Positions 56,238 to 64,000 of a DNA stretch of 64,000 nt are shown here, piece by piece. The stretch's first letter is position 1, and each line of letters opens with the position of its first letter. A program made the translations under genes and the position numbers. Origin of the DNA: Hormoscilla sp. GUM202 (GTDB lineage Bacteria; Cyanobacteriota; Cyanobacteriia; Cyanobacteriales; Desertifilaceae); contig RFFC02000001.1 of assembly GCA_005518205.2 (NCBI GenBank), positions 23,906 through 87,905 of the forward strand, in the 5' to 3' direction. The notes beneath the pieces are model-generated. The model was given only the letters and a program-made list of their open reading frames with translations. It had not been told where the DNA came from and did not search any database.

Positions 56238-57617
56238 CTACTTACCTTCTTCAATAGAAATAGTTGGAAAATGAGCGCGATCAAAAACTTCATGAAAATT
56301 ATTGGGAATACCTTGAGGTATTGCTACTTCAGGTCCAATTTCTTCGTTACAGCTTTTAGAAAGTATTAGACGGAAACTTTCATCAGGAATCAGAAATACC
56401 ATAGTCCATAAATTATATTTACCATCTTGATTGCGACGACGGTGATAAATTTTGATTTCTTCATCAGTATTGTTTTTCAACTGAATGTGAAGAGACACAA
56501 TATCACCATGCCAGTCAAATGTTCTGATATCATAACCGCTTAATTCTGGATTATCGGTAGTGGGAACAGGTTTGTTTTTAGAAAATAATTTGACATGAGC
56601 ATCATGACCACAACTTGTACAATAACCACGATCATCTAAACCAGTAATTTTGGCATTTAGACCAAAGCGATCAACTAATTTATGCCCACAATTTCGGCAA
56701 AAAGTATTAGTAAAGGGAGTATTAACTACATTGCCGAGATAAACGTGTTCAATTCCTCTTTCCATCGCAACTTCCCTAGCACGAATTAAGCGATCTACAG
56801 GTGTGCGGATGGTATCTTGCATCTTGTAGTCAGGATGGAATCTTACAAAATGAAGAGGAACAGTGGAATCAAGATTTTCCATCATCCAGTCAGAGATCTT
56901 CATTGCTGTCTCTTCATTATCACTGATGTCCGCGATCATCAAAGTGCTAAGTTCCAAATGTTTGCCAGCATCATATACTTGTTTGATGCCATTTAAGACT
57001 GGTTGTAAACTTCCTTTGGTGATTTTCCTGTAATAGTCTTCATCAAGTGACTTCAAGGAAATTGAAAAGATATCAATATAAGGCAACAGTTCATCAATTG
57101 CTTCTGATGTAATGTAAAATGCTGACTTATATTGATTAATCAGACCTGCTTGTTTGGCTAAATGTGCAGTGTCAAGAATAAATTCATGCCAGACAACTGG
57201 ATCATTATAAGTCCAAGAGATGCAGCGAATACCATGGCGAACTGCTGTATCAACAACTTGTTCAGGTGTGTAATAATGCACATCTCGATCTTCGAGATAC
57301 TTAACCTGAGAGGTTTTCCAATTCTGGCAGTAGTGACAATTGAACATGCAACCAATGTTCCCCATTGAAAGTATCCTTTCGCCCGGTGAATAGTGGTTGA
57401 TAGCTTCAGTTTCAATGACTTCCTCAGTCGCATGAACACCTTTTCCATAGTTCAAAGTTATCAAACGACCATTACGATTCCCACGGACACCACAGAATCC
57501 TTGCTGCCCTTCCTTGATTTTGCAGTTCCTTGGTTAAAGATGACAACGAACTGTACCATCTTCTAGGATTTCTTCCAACCTTGCTTGTTGATAATCAATC
57601 TGCCAATCTTTTGTCAT
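56238..57617 (-). pseudogene. AmmeMemoRadiSam-type radical SAM enzyme (AmrS), interrupted by a stop
   Basis: Starts at ATG 57617: MTKDWQIDYQQARLEEILED, TVRCHL, then TAA, then PRNCKIKEGQQGFCGVRGNR and the long frame from ITLNYGKGVH. Radical SAM cluster motif GCMFNCHYCQNW (CX3CX2C), then SWTYNDPVVWHEF, a second cysteine set CRNCGHKLVD and CTSCGHDAH. The stop falls at the position where the family has a cysteine (CxLCPRxC). The remaining 408-aa frame could be translated from an internal start. Confidence 0.8.
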
Positions 57618-57661
57618 GACTCAAACCCATCCTTGTTATTCTTAATTTTTCAATTTTGCTT

Positions 57662-57982
57662 CTATCGATAATCTATTCCTGACTCAATTCCATAGTCATC
57701 TCCCGCACAGTCACCGGAACTTCTGTCAGTCCGAGCGGCTTTTAACCGGCGCTCCCCCGCAACCAATTCATACTTATCTCCCACAGGTCGCACCAGCAAC
57801 GGCTGTAAGATGCCGTTTTCCTTAATGCTGGCAATCAATTGCTGCATCGCTTCTCCATCGAAATAGCGTCTGGGTTGGTGCTCGGGGGACAAAAGCCTGT
57901 CGAGCGGGATTGTTCGCACGCTTTTTCCCGACTTGGAGCCATTTGACTCAAAGCTCATTGGCTGGGGTTGGTTGTGGATCAT
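57662..57982 (-). pseudogene. ParB-like partition protein, N-terminal part
   Basis: SVRTIPLDRLLSPEHQPRRY, MQQLIASIKENGILQPLLVR and YELVAGERRLKAAR are the ParB/Sulfiredoxin fold with the GERR motif. After KAAR the frame shifts; the other frame would continue GLTEVPVTVREMTMELSQ before a stop. The DNA-binding helix-turn-helix is gone. Together with the 350-bp repeats to its right this may derive from a plasmid. Confidence 0.75.
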
Positions 57983-58040
57983 TGGAAACCATCCTCAATC
58001 TTGTCAGAGTCAACCATGATAATAACACAAGTTACGTCAC

Positions 58041-58920
58041 TTTACCTATAGTAAACGCCGAAAAATCATTTGTCAACCCTTTTTGGGCTTGGGAGCAAAT
58101 TTTTTCGCCATTTACTGCAAACGCTTATCTAGTAAGGGTTTGTAGGCATCCGCTCTTCATTCGAGCATCTTCGGGAGCCAACTGCGATCGCCCATATTCT
58201 GCCGGTTATCTCCCTGATTTTGCCAGCTCTAGTATACACAGCCCAGATCCCTCAGATTTACCGAAGGCACGCCTAATGATGGCCGACGCGAATGGCCAAC
58301 GAAGCCAGCTTGCCTACAACCGGCGCTCTATTCAGTGTAGCCCCAGTCTTTAGGCTGGGGGGCTGATGCTGCGGTTACCGCAGTTTACCTATAGTAGACG
58401 CCAAAAAATCATTTGTCAACCCTTTTTGGGCTTGGGAGCAAATTTTTTTTCGCCATTTACTGCAAACGCTTATCTAGTAAGGGTTTGAATGCATCCGCTC
58501 TTCATTCGAGCATCTTCGGGAGCCAACTGCGAGCGCCCATATTCTGCCAGTTATTTCCCATATTCTGCCAGCTATCACAATAGTATACACAGCCCAGATC
58601 CCTCAGATTTACCGAAGGCCCGAGCGCGCCTAATGATGGCCGACGCGGCCAACGAAGCCAGCTTGCCTACAACCGGCGCTCTATTCAGTGTAGCCCCAGT
58701 CTTTAGGCTGGGGGGGCTGATGCTGCGGTAACCGCACTTTACCTATAGTAGACGCCAAAAAATCATTTGTCAACCCTTTTTTGGCTTGGGATCAAAAAAA
58801 TTTCGCTACTTGCTTCAAACGCTTATCTAGTAAGGGTTTGATGGCATCAGTTCCTCATTCCCTCGTCTTCCCAACCCAACTGCGATCGTCCAGATTCTGC
58901 CGGTGATAACAATGCTATAC
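58041..58920. repeat. large tandem repeat, about 350 bp, 2.5 copies
   Basis: Units start at TTTACCTATAGTA near 58041, 58384 and 58738 (periods 343 and 354). The second unit is nearly identical to the first, the third is partial and diverges. Each full unit ends with a terminator-like hairpin AGCCCCAGTCTTTAGGCTGG. ORFs over the units are not conserved between copies, so I call no gene. Confidence 0.85.
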
Positions 58921-59106
58921 ACAGCCCTTAATGACCACACCTCATCTACAGTCCGGAACACCTGCTCCACCCAGAATGGTCACAGAAACTGAGGAGTCGT
59001 ACTCGGGAACGGAGGAAAGGACTGGGCAGCAAATAATAGGGTATCCCACTTGATTAATTGCTTACTTTGTGCTACATTATCTTACGCAAGAAGTGAAAGG
59101 ACAGTA
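58921..59106. other. region before the lysE start
   Basis: No gene. AAGGA at 59096-59100 is the ribosome-binding site for the start at 59107. Confidence 0.4.
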
Positions 59107-59443
59107 ATGGACATAAATTTATTGCTCCGTGGGATAATTTTTGGTTTTTCCATCGCAGCACCAGTAGGGCCAATTGGAGTCTTATGCATCCGCTACACTT
59201 TGACCCACGGAATAACAGCTGGCTTAGCCTCTGGTTTGGGAGCAGCAACAGCCGATGCCATCTATGGCTGCATTGCTGGATTTGGGCTAACATTCATTTC
59301 TAGCTTTTTAATTAGCCACGCAGTTTGGCTGCACCTGGGAGGTGGCATATTTCTCTGTTATCTAGGGGTTAAGACTTTCCTGACTCCACCAGCAGCTTCG
59401 ACTGACGTAGCAGTCACCAGTAATGGTATCGCCAGTACCTATA

Positions 59444-60622
59444 AGTAGTCAGACAAAATTAATTACATATTTTTCTCCAAAATTTTTTATGATTGTTTCA
59501 ACGGAATCAACTAAGTTTTTCCAGCAAGAATAAGCATCGATTTCAATCCATTCGTATTTAATAAACCGCCACAAGATTTCAATCAAATTCAAATGAGGTG
59601 AATAAGTGGGGAGATGGAATATAGTAATATTGCGTTCTTTCCATTCTTCAATCTTATCTTGAATAGCATCACTAGTATGGACAGATGCTTGGTCTACTAC
59701 AATTACTGTTTGCTTTTCCATTCTCGTGGGAAAAAATGCATCGATACAAGCTATGACTACATCTGAATTAATATTTTGAGTAGATACATACGCTTCTAAA
59801 TGATTGTGGCGATTCATTATTCCTAATACATTTAATCTGCGGCTACTCCGACTAGGTACTTCTATATATTCCCCAATATTTTGCCATCCATAAGGGACAC
59901 AAGGGATTAAATAAAACCCACTTTCATCTAAATAATACAAATTAATTTCCCCCAAATTGTCTAACAGTTTCAGTTGTTCAAGTTGTGCTTTTTTTTCCTC
60001 ATACTCTTGAGCTGGGGGGCTGACAGCTACCCCTTTACGCATCCGATGCCAACTCATATTCATTGTTTTCAATATTCTCTGAACAGTTTTAACACTTGTT
60101 TCAATTCCCCATTCTTCTTTGATTTTAGCCACCACTTTTTTTAATTGCCTCGGTTCTTCTTCAGTCCAGGCTTTAATTTTTTCTTTTTGTTCGAGACTAA
60201 AGGTTTGCTTACGACCTCTTCCAGACTTATTATATAGTCCGACCATTCCCTCGGAATCCCAATTTTTAATCCAATTGTAGATAGTTCTATAACTAACATC
60301 AAAGATTTCCATAAGTTCTTTAACTTTTTTATGTTCTCGATCTCGCAAAAGTAAACAATGTGCTCTTTGACGAACTTGATGATGGCGACTTTGATGATAA
60401 ATTCGTAAGAGCAATTTTGCAGAAAGCTCATTTATTTCGCGCATTAAAATCCTTCTTAATTTCTCCTAATTTATCGTCATATTATGTCAAATATATCTGG
60501 CCGGGGATGAGCATGAAAACCGACTCCCCGTTAGTTTGACAAAAATCTGCTACATGTACGAGTAGCTATATCTAGTATAACAAGTTTTCTCGATTTTGTG
60601 CAATTAATTTTGTCCAACTACT
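59444..60622 (-). mobile_element. IS630-family element, copy 3, complete
   Basis: 1179 bp. Ends AGTAGTCAGACAAAATTAAT and complement of AGTAGTTGGACAAAATTAAT, flanked by TA (59442-59443 and 60623-60624). Confidence 0.9.
59449..60444 (-). CDS. IS630 transposase, intact
   Basis: 331 aa, the only unbroken IS630 transposase in the window. Helix-turn-helix YRTIYNWIKNW with SGRGRKQTF linker, DDE domain with INLYYLDESGFYLIP, VIVVDQASVHTS and LPTYSPHLNLIEILWRFIKYEW. It could in principle mobilise the TA-flanked MITEs in trans. Confidence 0.95.
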   Translation of the reverse strand: MREINELSAKLLLRIYHQSRHHQVRQRAHCLLLRDREHKKVKELMEIFDVSYRTIYNWIKNWDSEGMVGLYNKSGRGRKQTFSLEQKEKIKAWTEEEPRQLKKVVAKIKEEWGIETSVKTVQRILKTMNMSWHRMRKGVAVSPPAQEYEEKKAQLEQLKLLDNLGEINLYYLDESGFYLIPCVPYGWQNIGEYIEVPSRSSRRLNVLGIMNRHNHLEAYVSTQNINSDVVIACIDAFFPTRMEKQTVIVVDQASVHTSDAIQDKIEEWKERNITIFHLPTYSPHLNLIEILWRFIKYEWIEIDAYSCWKNLVDSVETIIKNFGEKYVINFV

Positions 60623-60849
60623 TATTTGCTGGTTTGGGGCTAGCTGAGACTGGCGGGAATTATATGGGAGCAGTAATCTTAGTCTTAGGAGTTTTTACAG
60701 GTTCAGCTGCCTGGTGGCTGCTCCTTAGTAGTGGCGTTAGCTGGTGGAATACTAAGTTCAATCTTCATCGGTTGCAGTTGCTCAATAAATTGGCTGGCGT
60801 CATCATTATAGCTTTTGGCATCGTGGCACTGTTGGGTATGATAGGATGA

Positions 60850-61142
60850 ACTCACCATTTTCGCCGCAAAAACCTTCCTTATAGCGGTTTTACCCCACGC
60901 GCGTGGCACAGCCGGAGCTTAGCACTCTTGGCACAGAAGCGCTCAGGGCTTATTCTTCTGTATCTTATCAGCTTCCAGTGGGTTTTAACCCACTTGAGCT
61001 ATTAGCCGTGGGTTTTATTGCGTTTCTCAAATAACTGTAGTACCATAACAGCAATGTACAAACCAGTTCTGAATATCTTTTAGCGAGACTAGCTCGAAAG
61101 CTTTTTCTATATATAGTAACTACAGTAGGATAATTGGGTAAA
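60850..61142. other. region before ureF
   Basis: No gene seen. A palindrome around GTGGGTTTTAACCCAC (60977-60993) lies upstream; the ureF promoter is likely in the AT-rich part at 61060-61135. Confidence 0.4.
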
Positions 61143-61817
61143 ATGACCAATGACAAACTATTGTATATACTGCAGCTGGCTAGTCCAGCCCTGCCAGTAG
61201 GTGCTTATAGCTATTCTGAGGGGCTGGAGGTGCTAGTTGAGACTGGGGCGATCGCCTGCTGGGAAAGCCTGAGACAATGGTTACGGGCAGAATTGCGCTA
61301 TGGGGCAATTTCTATAGAAGCGGCAGTAATGCTACGGGCCCTTTGGGGGGCGGCGAAAGGAGACAAAATGGCATTGAGTTACTGGAATGCCTGGGTGGCG
61401 GCGGCGAAGGAAACGGAAGAGTTGCGCCAACAAAGCTGGCAAATGGGGCGATCGCTTGCCCGGTTGCTGCGAGAAATGCAACCCGAACTGAAGACATTGC
61501 TGGATGCTTGTGGGACTGACTGCCATTATCCGATCGCCTTTGGCATAGCAGCATATCACTGGCAGATTTCCCCCTACGATGCTATACTTGGTTACTTGCA
61601 CAGTTGGGCAACTAATCTGGTCACGGCAGGAGTTAAACTTATACCCTTGGGTCAAACTAGAGGGCAAAAGCTACTGCTAGACTTACATTCAGATATTGCT
61701 CATGCCACTCAAAATATTTTATCCTTAGAAGATGACGACCTTTGTAGTTGTAGTTGGGGACTGGCCCTAGCAAGTATGGCTCATGAAACACAATACACGC
61801 GATTGTTTAGAAGTTAA
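61143..61817 (+). CDS. ureF: urease accessory protein UreF
   Basis: 224 aa. Forms the UreG-UreF-UreH complex that loads nickel into urease. [20 protein letters not shown] at the start ([17 protein letters not shown] pattern), [34 protein letters not shown] and [13 protein letters not shown] 61143 is the family-like start; TTG 61134 is the alternative. Overlaps the reading zone of the next gene; ureG starts 13 bp after its stop. Confidence 0.95.
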   Translation: MTNDKLLYILQLASPALPVGAYSYSEGLEVLVETGAIACWESLRQWLRAELRYGAISIEAAVMLRALWGAAKGDKMALSYWNAWVAAAKETEELRQQSWQMGRSLARLLREMQPELKTLLDACGTDCHYPIAFGIAAYHWQISPYDAILGYLHSWATNLVTAGVKLIPLGQTRGQKLLLDLHSDIAHATQNILSLEDDDLCSCSWGLALASMAHETQYTRLFRS

Positions 61818-61830
61818 ATTATTGATCGAC

Positions 61831-62430
61831 ATGAATGCTTTGCGAGTCGGAATTGCCGGACCAGTAGGTTCGGGGAAAACAGCCTTAGTTGATGCCCTTT
61901 GTAAAATTATGCGCGATCGATACAGCCTTGCGGTGGTGACCAACGATATTTATACCCAGGAAGATGCCCAGTTTTTAGTGCGATCGCAGGCGTTAGAGAG
62001 TGAGAGAATCATGGGTGTGGAAACAGGGGGATGTCCCCATACGGCCATTCGGGAGGATGCTTCCATAAATATAGTAGCAATAGAAGAAATGGAAAGCAAA
62101 TTTTCCGACTTGAACTTAATGTTGGTCGAGAGTGGCGGGGACAACCTGGCAGCAACCTTCAGCCCGGAACTGGTAGATTTAACAATATATGTAATAGACG
62201 TAGCGGCGGGAGATAAAATTCCCCGCAAAGGAGGACCGGGAATTACCAAATCAGATTTGCTGGCGATCAACAAAATTGACCTCGCCCCCCAAGTAGGCGC
62301 AGATTTAGGTATTATGGAACGAGATGCGAAAAAAATGCGCGGGGACAAACCCTTTGTATTCACCAACTTGAAAACTCAGCAAGGACTGCCAGCGGTGGTT
62401 GAATTTATCGAGTTAAATATGCTAAAATAA
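61831..62430 (+). CDS. ureG: urease accessory GTPase UreG
   Basis: 199 aa GTPase that carries nickel during urease assembly. P-loop GPVGSGKT at residues 10-17, [15 protein letters not shown], the metal-binding CPH in [30 protein letters not shown], and the base-recognition NKID. ATG 61831 is preferred to upstream starts that lie inside ureF. Directly followed by the toxin gene. Confidence 0.95.
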   Translation: MNALRVGIAGPVGSGKTALVDALCKIMRDRYSLAVVTNDIYTQEDAQFLVRSQALESERIMGVETGGCPHTAIREDASINIVAIEEMESKFSDLNLMLVESGGDNLAATFSPELVDLTIYVIDVAAGDKIPRKGGPGITKSDLLAINKIDLAPQVGADLGIMERDAKKMRGDKPFVFTNLKTQQGLPAVVEFIELNMLK

Positions 62431-62452
62431 ATCGCAAACGATCTCCAACTCA

Positions 62453-62740
62453 GTGAATGTAAATTTTGAACCCAAGATTCTCAAGCAGTTAGCCAAACGC
62501 GGCTGGACGGTAGCGATGGTACAGGCGACTATTAACAACCCATACCGTACAGTTGCTACCAATGACACGAAGATATTTGTCCGATCGCGCAGCGTGGCGC
62601 CAGCCATAGGAAATAGGAACAACGATCCGGCGACTGCTTACATTAACCAAGATAACAGTTATGTCGTTCGCAATGACAATACTGGAACTGTTGTCCAAAT
62701 ATCAAATCGCAATGACTCCAACTGGAAGTCTCCGTTTTAA
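62453..62740 (+). CDS. colicin-E5-type ribonuclease (tRNase) toxin
   Basis: 95 aa from GTG 62453. Matches the catalytic domain of colicin E5, which cleaves tRNA anticodons with queuosine: LKQLAKRGWTVAMVQATINN corresponds to the RGWT-I-N block, NNDPATAYINQDNSYVVRND to NDPATxY..YVVxND, and TGTVVQISNRNDSNWKSPF to TGxVxQIS..xDPxW. No secretion or receptor domain is attached, so it is a free-standing domain, perhaps used as an intracellular toxin-antitoxin module. A short segment VRSRSVAPAIG in the middle may be an insertion. The candidate immunity gene begins 12 bases downstream. Confidence 0.85.
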   Translation: MNVNFEPKILKQLAKRGWTVAMVQATINNPYRTVATNDTKIFVRSRSVAPAIGNRNNDPATAYINQDNSYVVRNDNTGTVVQISNRNDSNWKSPF

Positions 62741-62752
62741 GTGAGGATATAA

Positions 62753-63133
62753 ATGCTGTCAGAAACAGACATTTTAGAACAATATTCCGCGCAAGGATTT
62801 GTGCTAGGTGGGGAACTTTATCTATCCCTACCACAAGCTTTTAATTTGATCGCAGATTGTTATCAAAATAATCTAGCAGTTATTGGGATAGAAGGGTTTA
62901 TCTGTGAGAAAGGAATGCTGGAACCGCAGCTAGATGCGATCGCCGATTTTTCCAGCAACAATTCCGATAACTGGGACTCCTATCGCGATATCTGTTATCA
63001 ATCGAGTCGTGATTTTCTTCATCAGGTCCATTCTCTCAAAGGACTTGTTTTCTCTTTCGTTATTTTATCGAAAAAAGAATGGATATCATCCGATCGCGAG
63101 TCTGATTTTGTGGAATATCAGAGTATTGGTTGA
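62753..63133 (+). CDS. candidate immunity protein for the E5-type RNase
   Basis: 126 aa, acidic (many Asp/Glu, for example SSDRESDFVEYQSIG), 12 bases after the toxin stop. No family recognised. LYLSLPQAFNLIADCYQNNL and FVILSKKEWISSDRESD look like a compact folded domain. Acidic charge and position fit inhibition of a basic RNase. Confidence 0.6.
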   Translation: MLSETDILEQYSAQGFVLGGELYLSLPQAFNLIADCYQNNLAVIGIEGFICEKGMLEPQLDAIADFSSNNSDNWDSYRDICYQSSRDFLHQVHSLKGLVFSFVILSKKEWISSDRESDFVEYQSIG

Positions 63134-63174
63134 CGGGCGATCGCACTGGCCACCCCACGTGGTCAAAACCCGGT
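63134..63174. other. partial extra copy of the MITE end
   Basis: CACCCCACGTGGTCAAAACC at 63150-63170 duplicates the left-end sequence of the next element. Confidence 0.5.
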
Positions 63175-63369
63175 GGGTGTGGTCAAAACCCGTTGGTAGG
63201 AGACGGAGTAGCCTTCACCCGTTCCCAGCGAGGAGCCCGGCTACATGAACAAAGCGTCTAAGCGAGCGCAGCGCGGCCACTTTTCTCTGCTATATACATG
63301 TATCGAGCAGCGTCCGGTTCGTTACCCGGGAAGCTGGCACCTGGCTATCAACTACTTTTGACCACACCC
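63175..63369. mobile_element. 195-bp MITE, relative of the one at 22475
   Basis: Starts GGGTGTGGTCAAAACCCGTT and ends with TTTTGACCACACCC, inverted as in the 131-bp element. No matching 9-bp flanks are visible, and an extra partial end lies upstream. Its interior differs (ACGGAGTAGCCTTCACCCGT). It sits directly at the beginning of the truncated leucine-rich-repeat frame. Confidence 0.7.
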
Positions 63370-64000
63370 GCTGAAACATACTGATGATGCGGGAGGCTCC
63401 GTAACAGATAAATTTAATATTGCAGTATCGTATAAGCTTGGTAGATATTTCTTCATCAATGCGAGTGATTATAAAGCCCTGAAGGATCTCAATCGTAGCA
63501 TCGGCGGCCATTGGAATTTCACAGACATCCGCGTCGGTGATGATGGTCTCCCCCTTGATATAACTGTTAACAGGTTGGATGGGGTGACAGTTGAGAACTC
63601 GCGGGTGACGAAACTCAATCTGGAATCCAAAGGACTGAACGGTACGATACCCTCTGAATTAGCCTCCCTCAGCAGCTTGCAAGAACTCGATCTGAGCTCC
63701 AACGGCCTGAGCGGTACGATCCCCTCTGAGTTAGGGTACCTCGGCAATTTAAGACACCTCTGGCTGGGCCGCAACTCCCTGAGCGGTACGATCCCCTCTG
63801 AATTAGGCTCGCTCGGCAATTTGACATACCTCACACTGAACCGGAACCGTCTGAGCGGTACGATCCCCTCTGAGTTAGGGTACCTCGGCAATTTAAGACA
63901 CCTCTGGCTGGGCCGCAACTCCCTGAGCGGTACGATCCCCTCTGAATTAGGCTCGCTCGGCAATTTGACATACCTCACACTGAACCGGAACCGTCTGAGC
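63361..64000 (+). CDS. leucine-rich-repeat protein, 5' end cut by MITE and running off the window
   Basis: Open from 63361 to the end of the window with no stop. It begins with a beta-sandwich-like piece (TDDAGGSVTDKFNIAVSY) of the sort seen in cadherin-like surface proteins, then a linker, then at least five leucine-rich repeats of the plant-like type L..L.L..N.LSGTIPSELG.L (starting near LNLESKGLNGTIPSELASL). Two successive 144-bp units are identical. No credible start codon is present because the MITE directly precedes it; the natural N-terminus is missing. Confidence 0.75.

Larger units (their letters stand above)
59107..60849 (+). pseudogene. LysE/ArgO-type exporter, interrupted by IS630
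   Basis: First part MDINLLLRGIIFGFSIAAPV, GPIGVLCIRYTLTHGITAGL, FLISHAVWLHLGGGIFLCYL up to TSNGIASTY; second part, after the IS, LFAGLGLAETGGNYMGAVIL and VLGVFTGSAAWWLLLSSGVS. This is the LysE-family amino-acid exporter pattern with six helices. Joining the parts at the TA does not keep the frame, and the helix with the conserved NP motif (usually TLTNPMTIL) is missing, so a deletion accompanied or followed the insertion. Confidence 0.8.

Noticed and set aside
56238..57617. Selenocysteine in the AmrS-like protein (stop at a cysteine position)
   Set aside because: The codon is TAA, not TGA, and no SECIS-like element is visible; it is better explained as a nonsense mutation.
58489..58731. ORFs over the 350-bp repeats (HPLFIRASSGANC)
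   Set aside because: The frame is not conserved between repeat copies, and the composition is not protein-like.

Overview
The window is chromosomal DNA of a cyanobacterium, probably a filamentous one with a large, repeat-rich genome. This rests on the very frequent HIP1 octamer GCGATCGC, a cyAbrB regulator, the low-CO2 NDH-1 operon ndhF3-ndhD3-cupA-cupS, a cyanobacterial FtsH3-type protease, DUF4168 proteins and typical cyanobacterial IS families. The species cannot be fixed from sequence alone.

Layout. 0.3-5.2 kb is a nest of transposons: an ISKra4-like element (B) carries an IS630 and a second ISKra4-like element (A), and a rearranged copy of A lies to its left. 5.8-8.5 kb holds a cyAbrB regulator, a 260-bp MITE and a broken IS982. 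9-12 kb has ftsH, then a RelE toxin-antitoxin locus cut by a MITE beside a dead second locus. 12-15 kb is decayed: a tandem repeat, a His/Met-rich membrane protein, a chimeric efflux/kinase ORF and two glycosyltransferase stumps. 15-18 kb is quiet (cobU, a zinc-ribbon-like protein, a creatininase-family hydrolase). 18-23.4 kb is a graveyard: FG-GAP/ASPIC/RTX protein, P450 tail, possible group II intron piece, MITE-split methyltransferase, esterase stump. 24.4-27.9 kb is a flavin halogenase, FAD oxidase and unknown-protein operon, cut at its 3' end by an IS4. 29.8-34.9 kb has an unknown 358-aa gene and a decayed NHLM-type peptide exporter, followed by an IS4-like element with a perfect 9-bp target duplication. 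36.5-43.5 kb: VapBC, an FdhF-like molybdoenzyme with its maturase FdhD, an RND adaptor and a DUF6883/DUF4926 pair. 43.9-50.5 kb is core metabolism: ndhF3-ndhD3-cupA-cupS and holA. 50.7-62.4 kb: DUF4168 pair and ureE, then about 9 kb of mostly broken genes (gatC, a Cys/Met PLP enzyme, amrS, parB, an IS-split lysE; gatA is intact), then ureF and ureG. 62.4-63.1 kb is a colicin-E5-type RNase with a candidate immunity gene. The right edge is a leucine-rich-repeat protein that runs off the window.

Working systems: inducible CO2 uptake (ndhF3-ndhD3-cupA-cupS), urease maturation (ureE, ureF, ureG), FdhF with FdhD, cobalamin salvage (cobU), and several toxin-antitoxin or toxin-immunity pairs.

The most striking overall feature is the density of small non-autonomous elements. 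There are TA-flanked IS630-type MITEs, an 8-bp-duplicating MITE family, a 9-bp-duplicating MITE family, and short palindromic elements that sit inside genes and inside each other. Many genes carry a single stop or frameshift, as expected of a genome accumulating pseudogenes. All calls are from reading the sequence; no database search was run.
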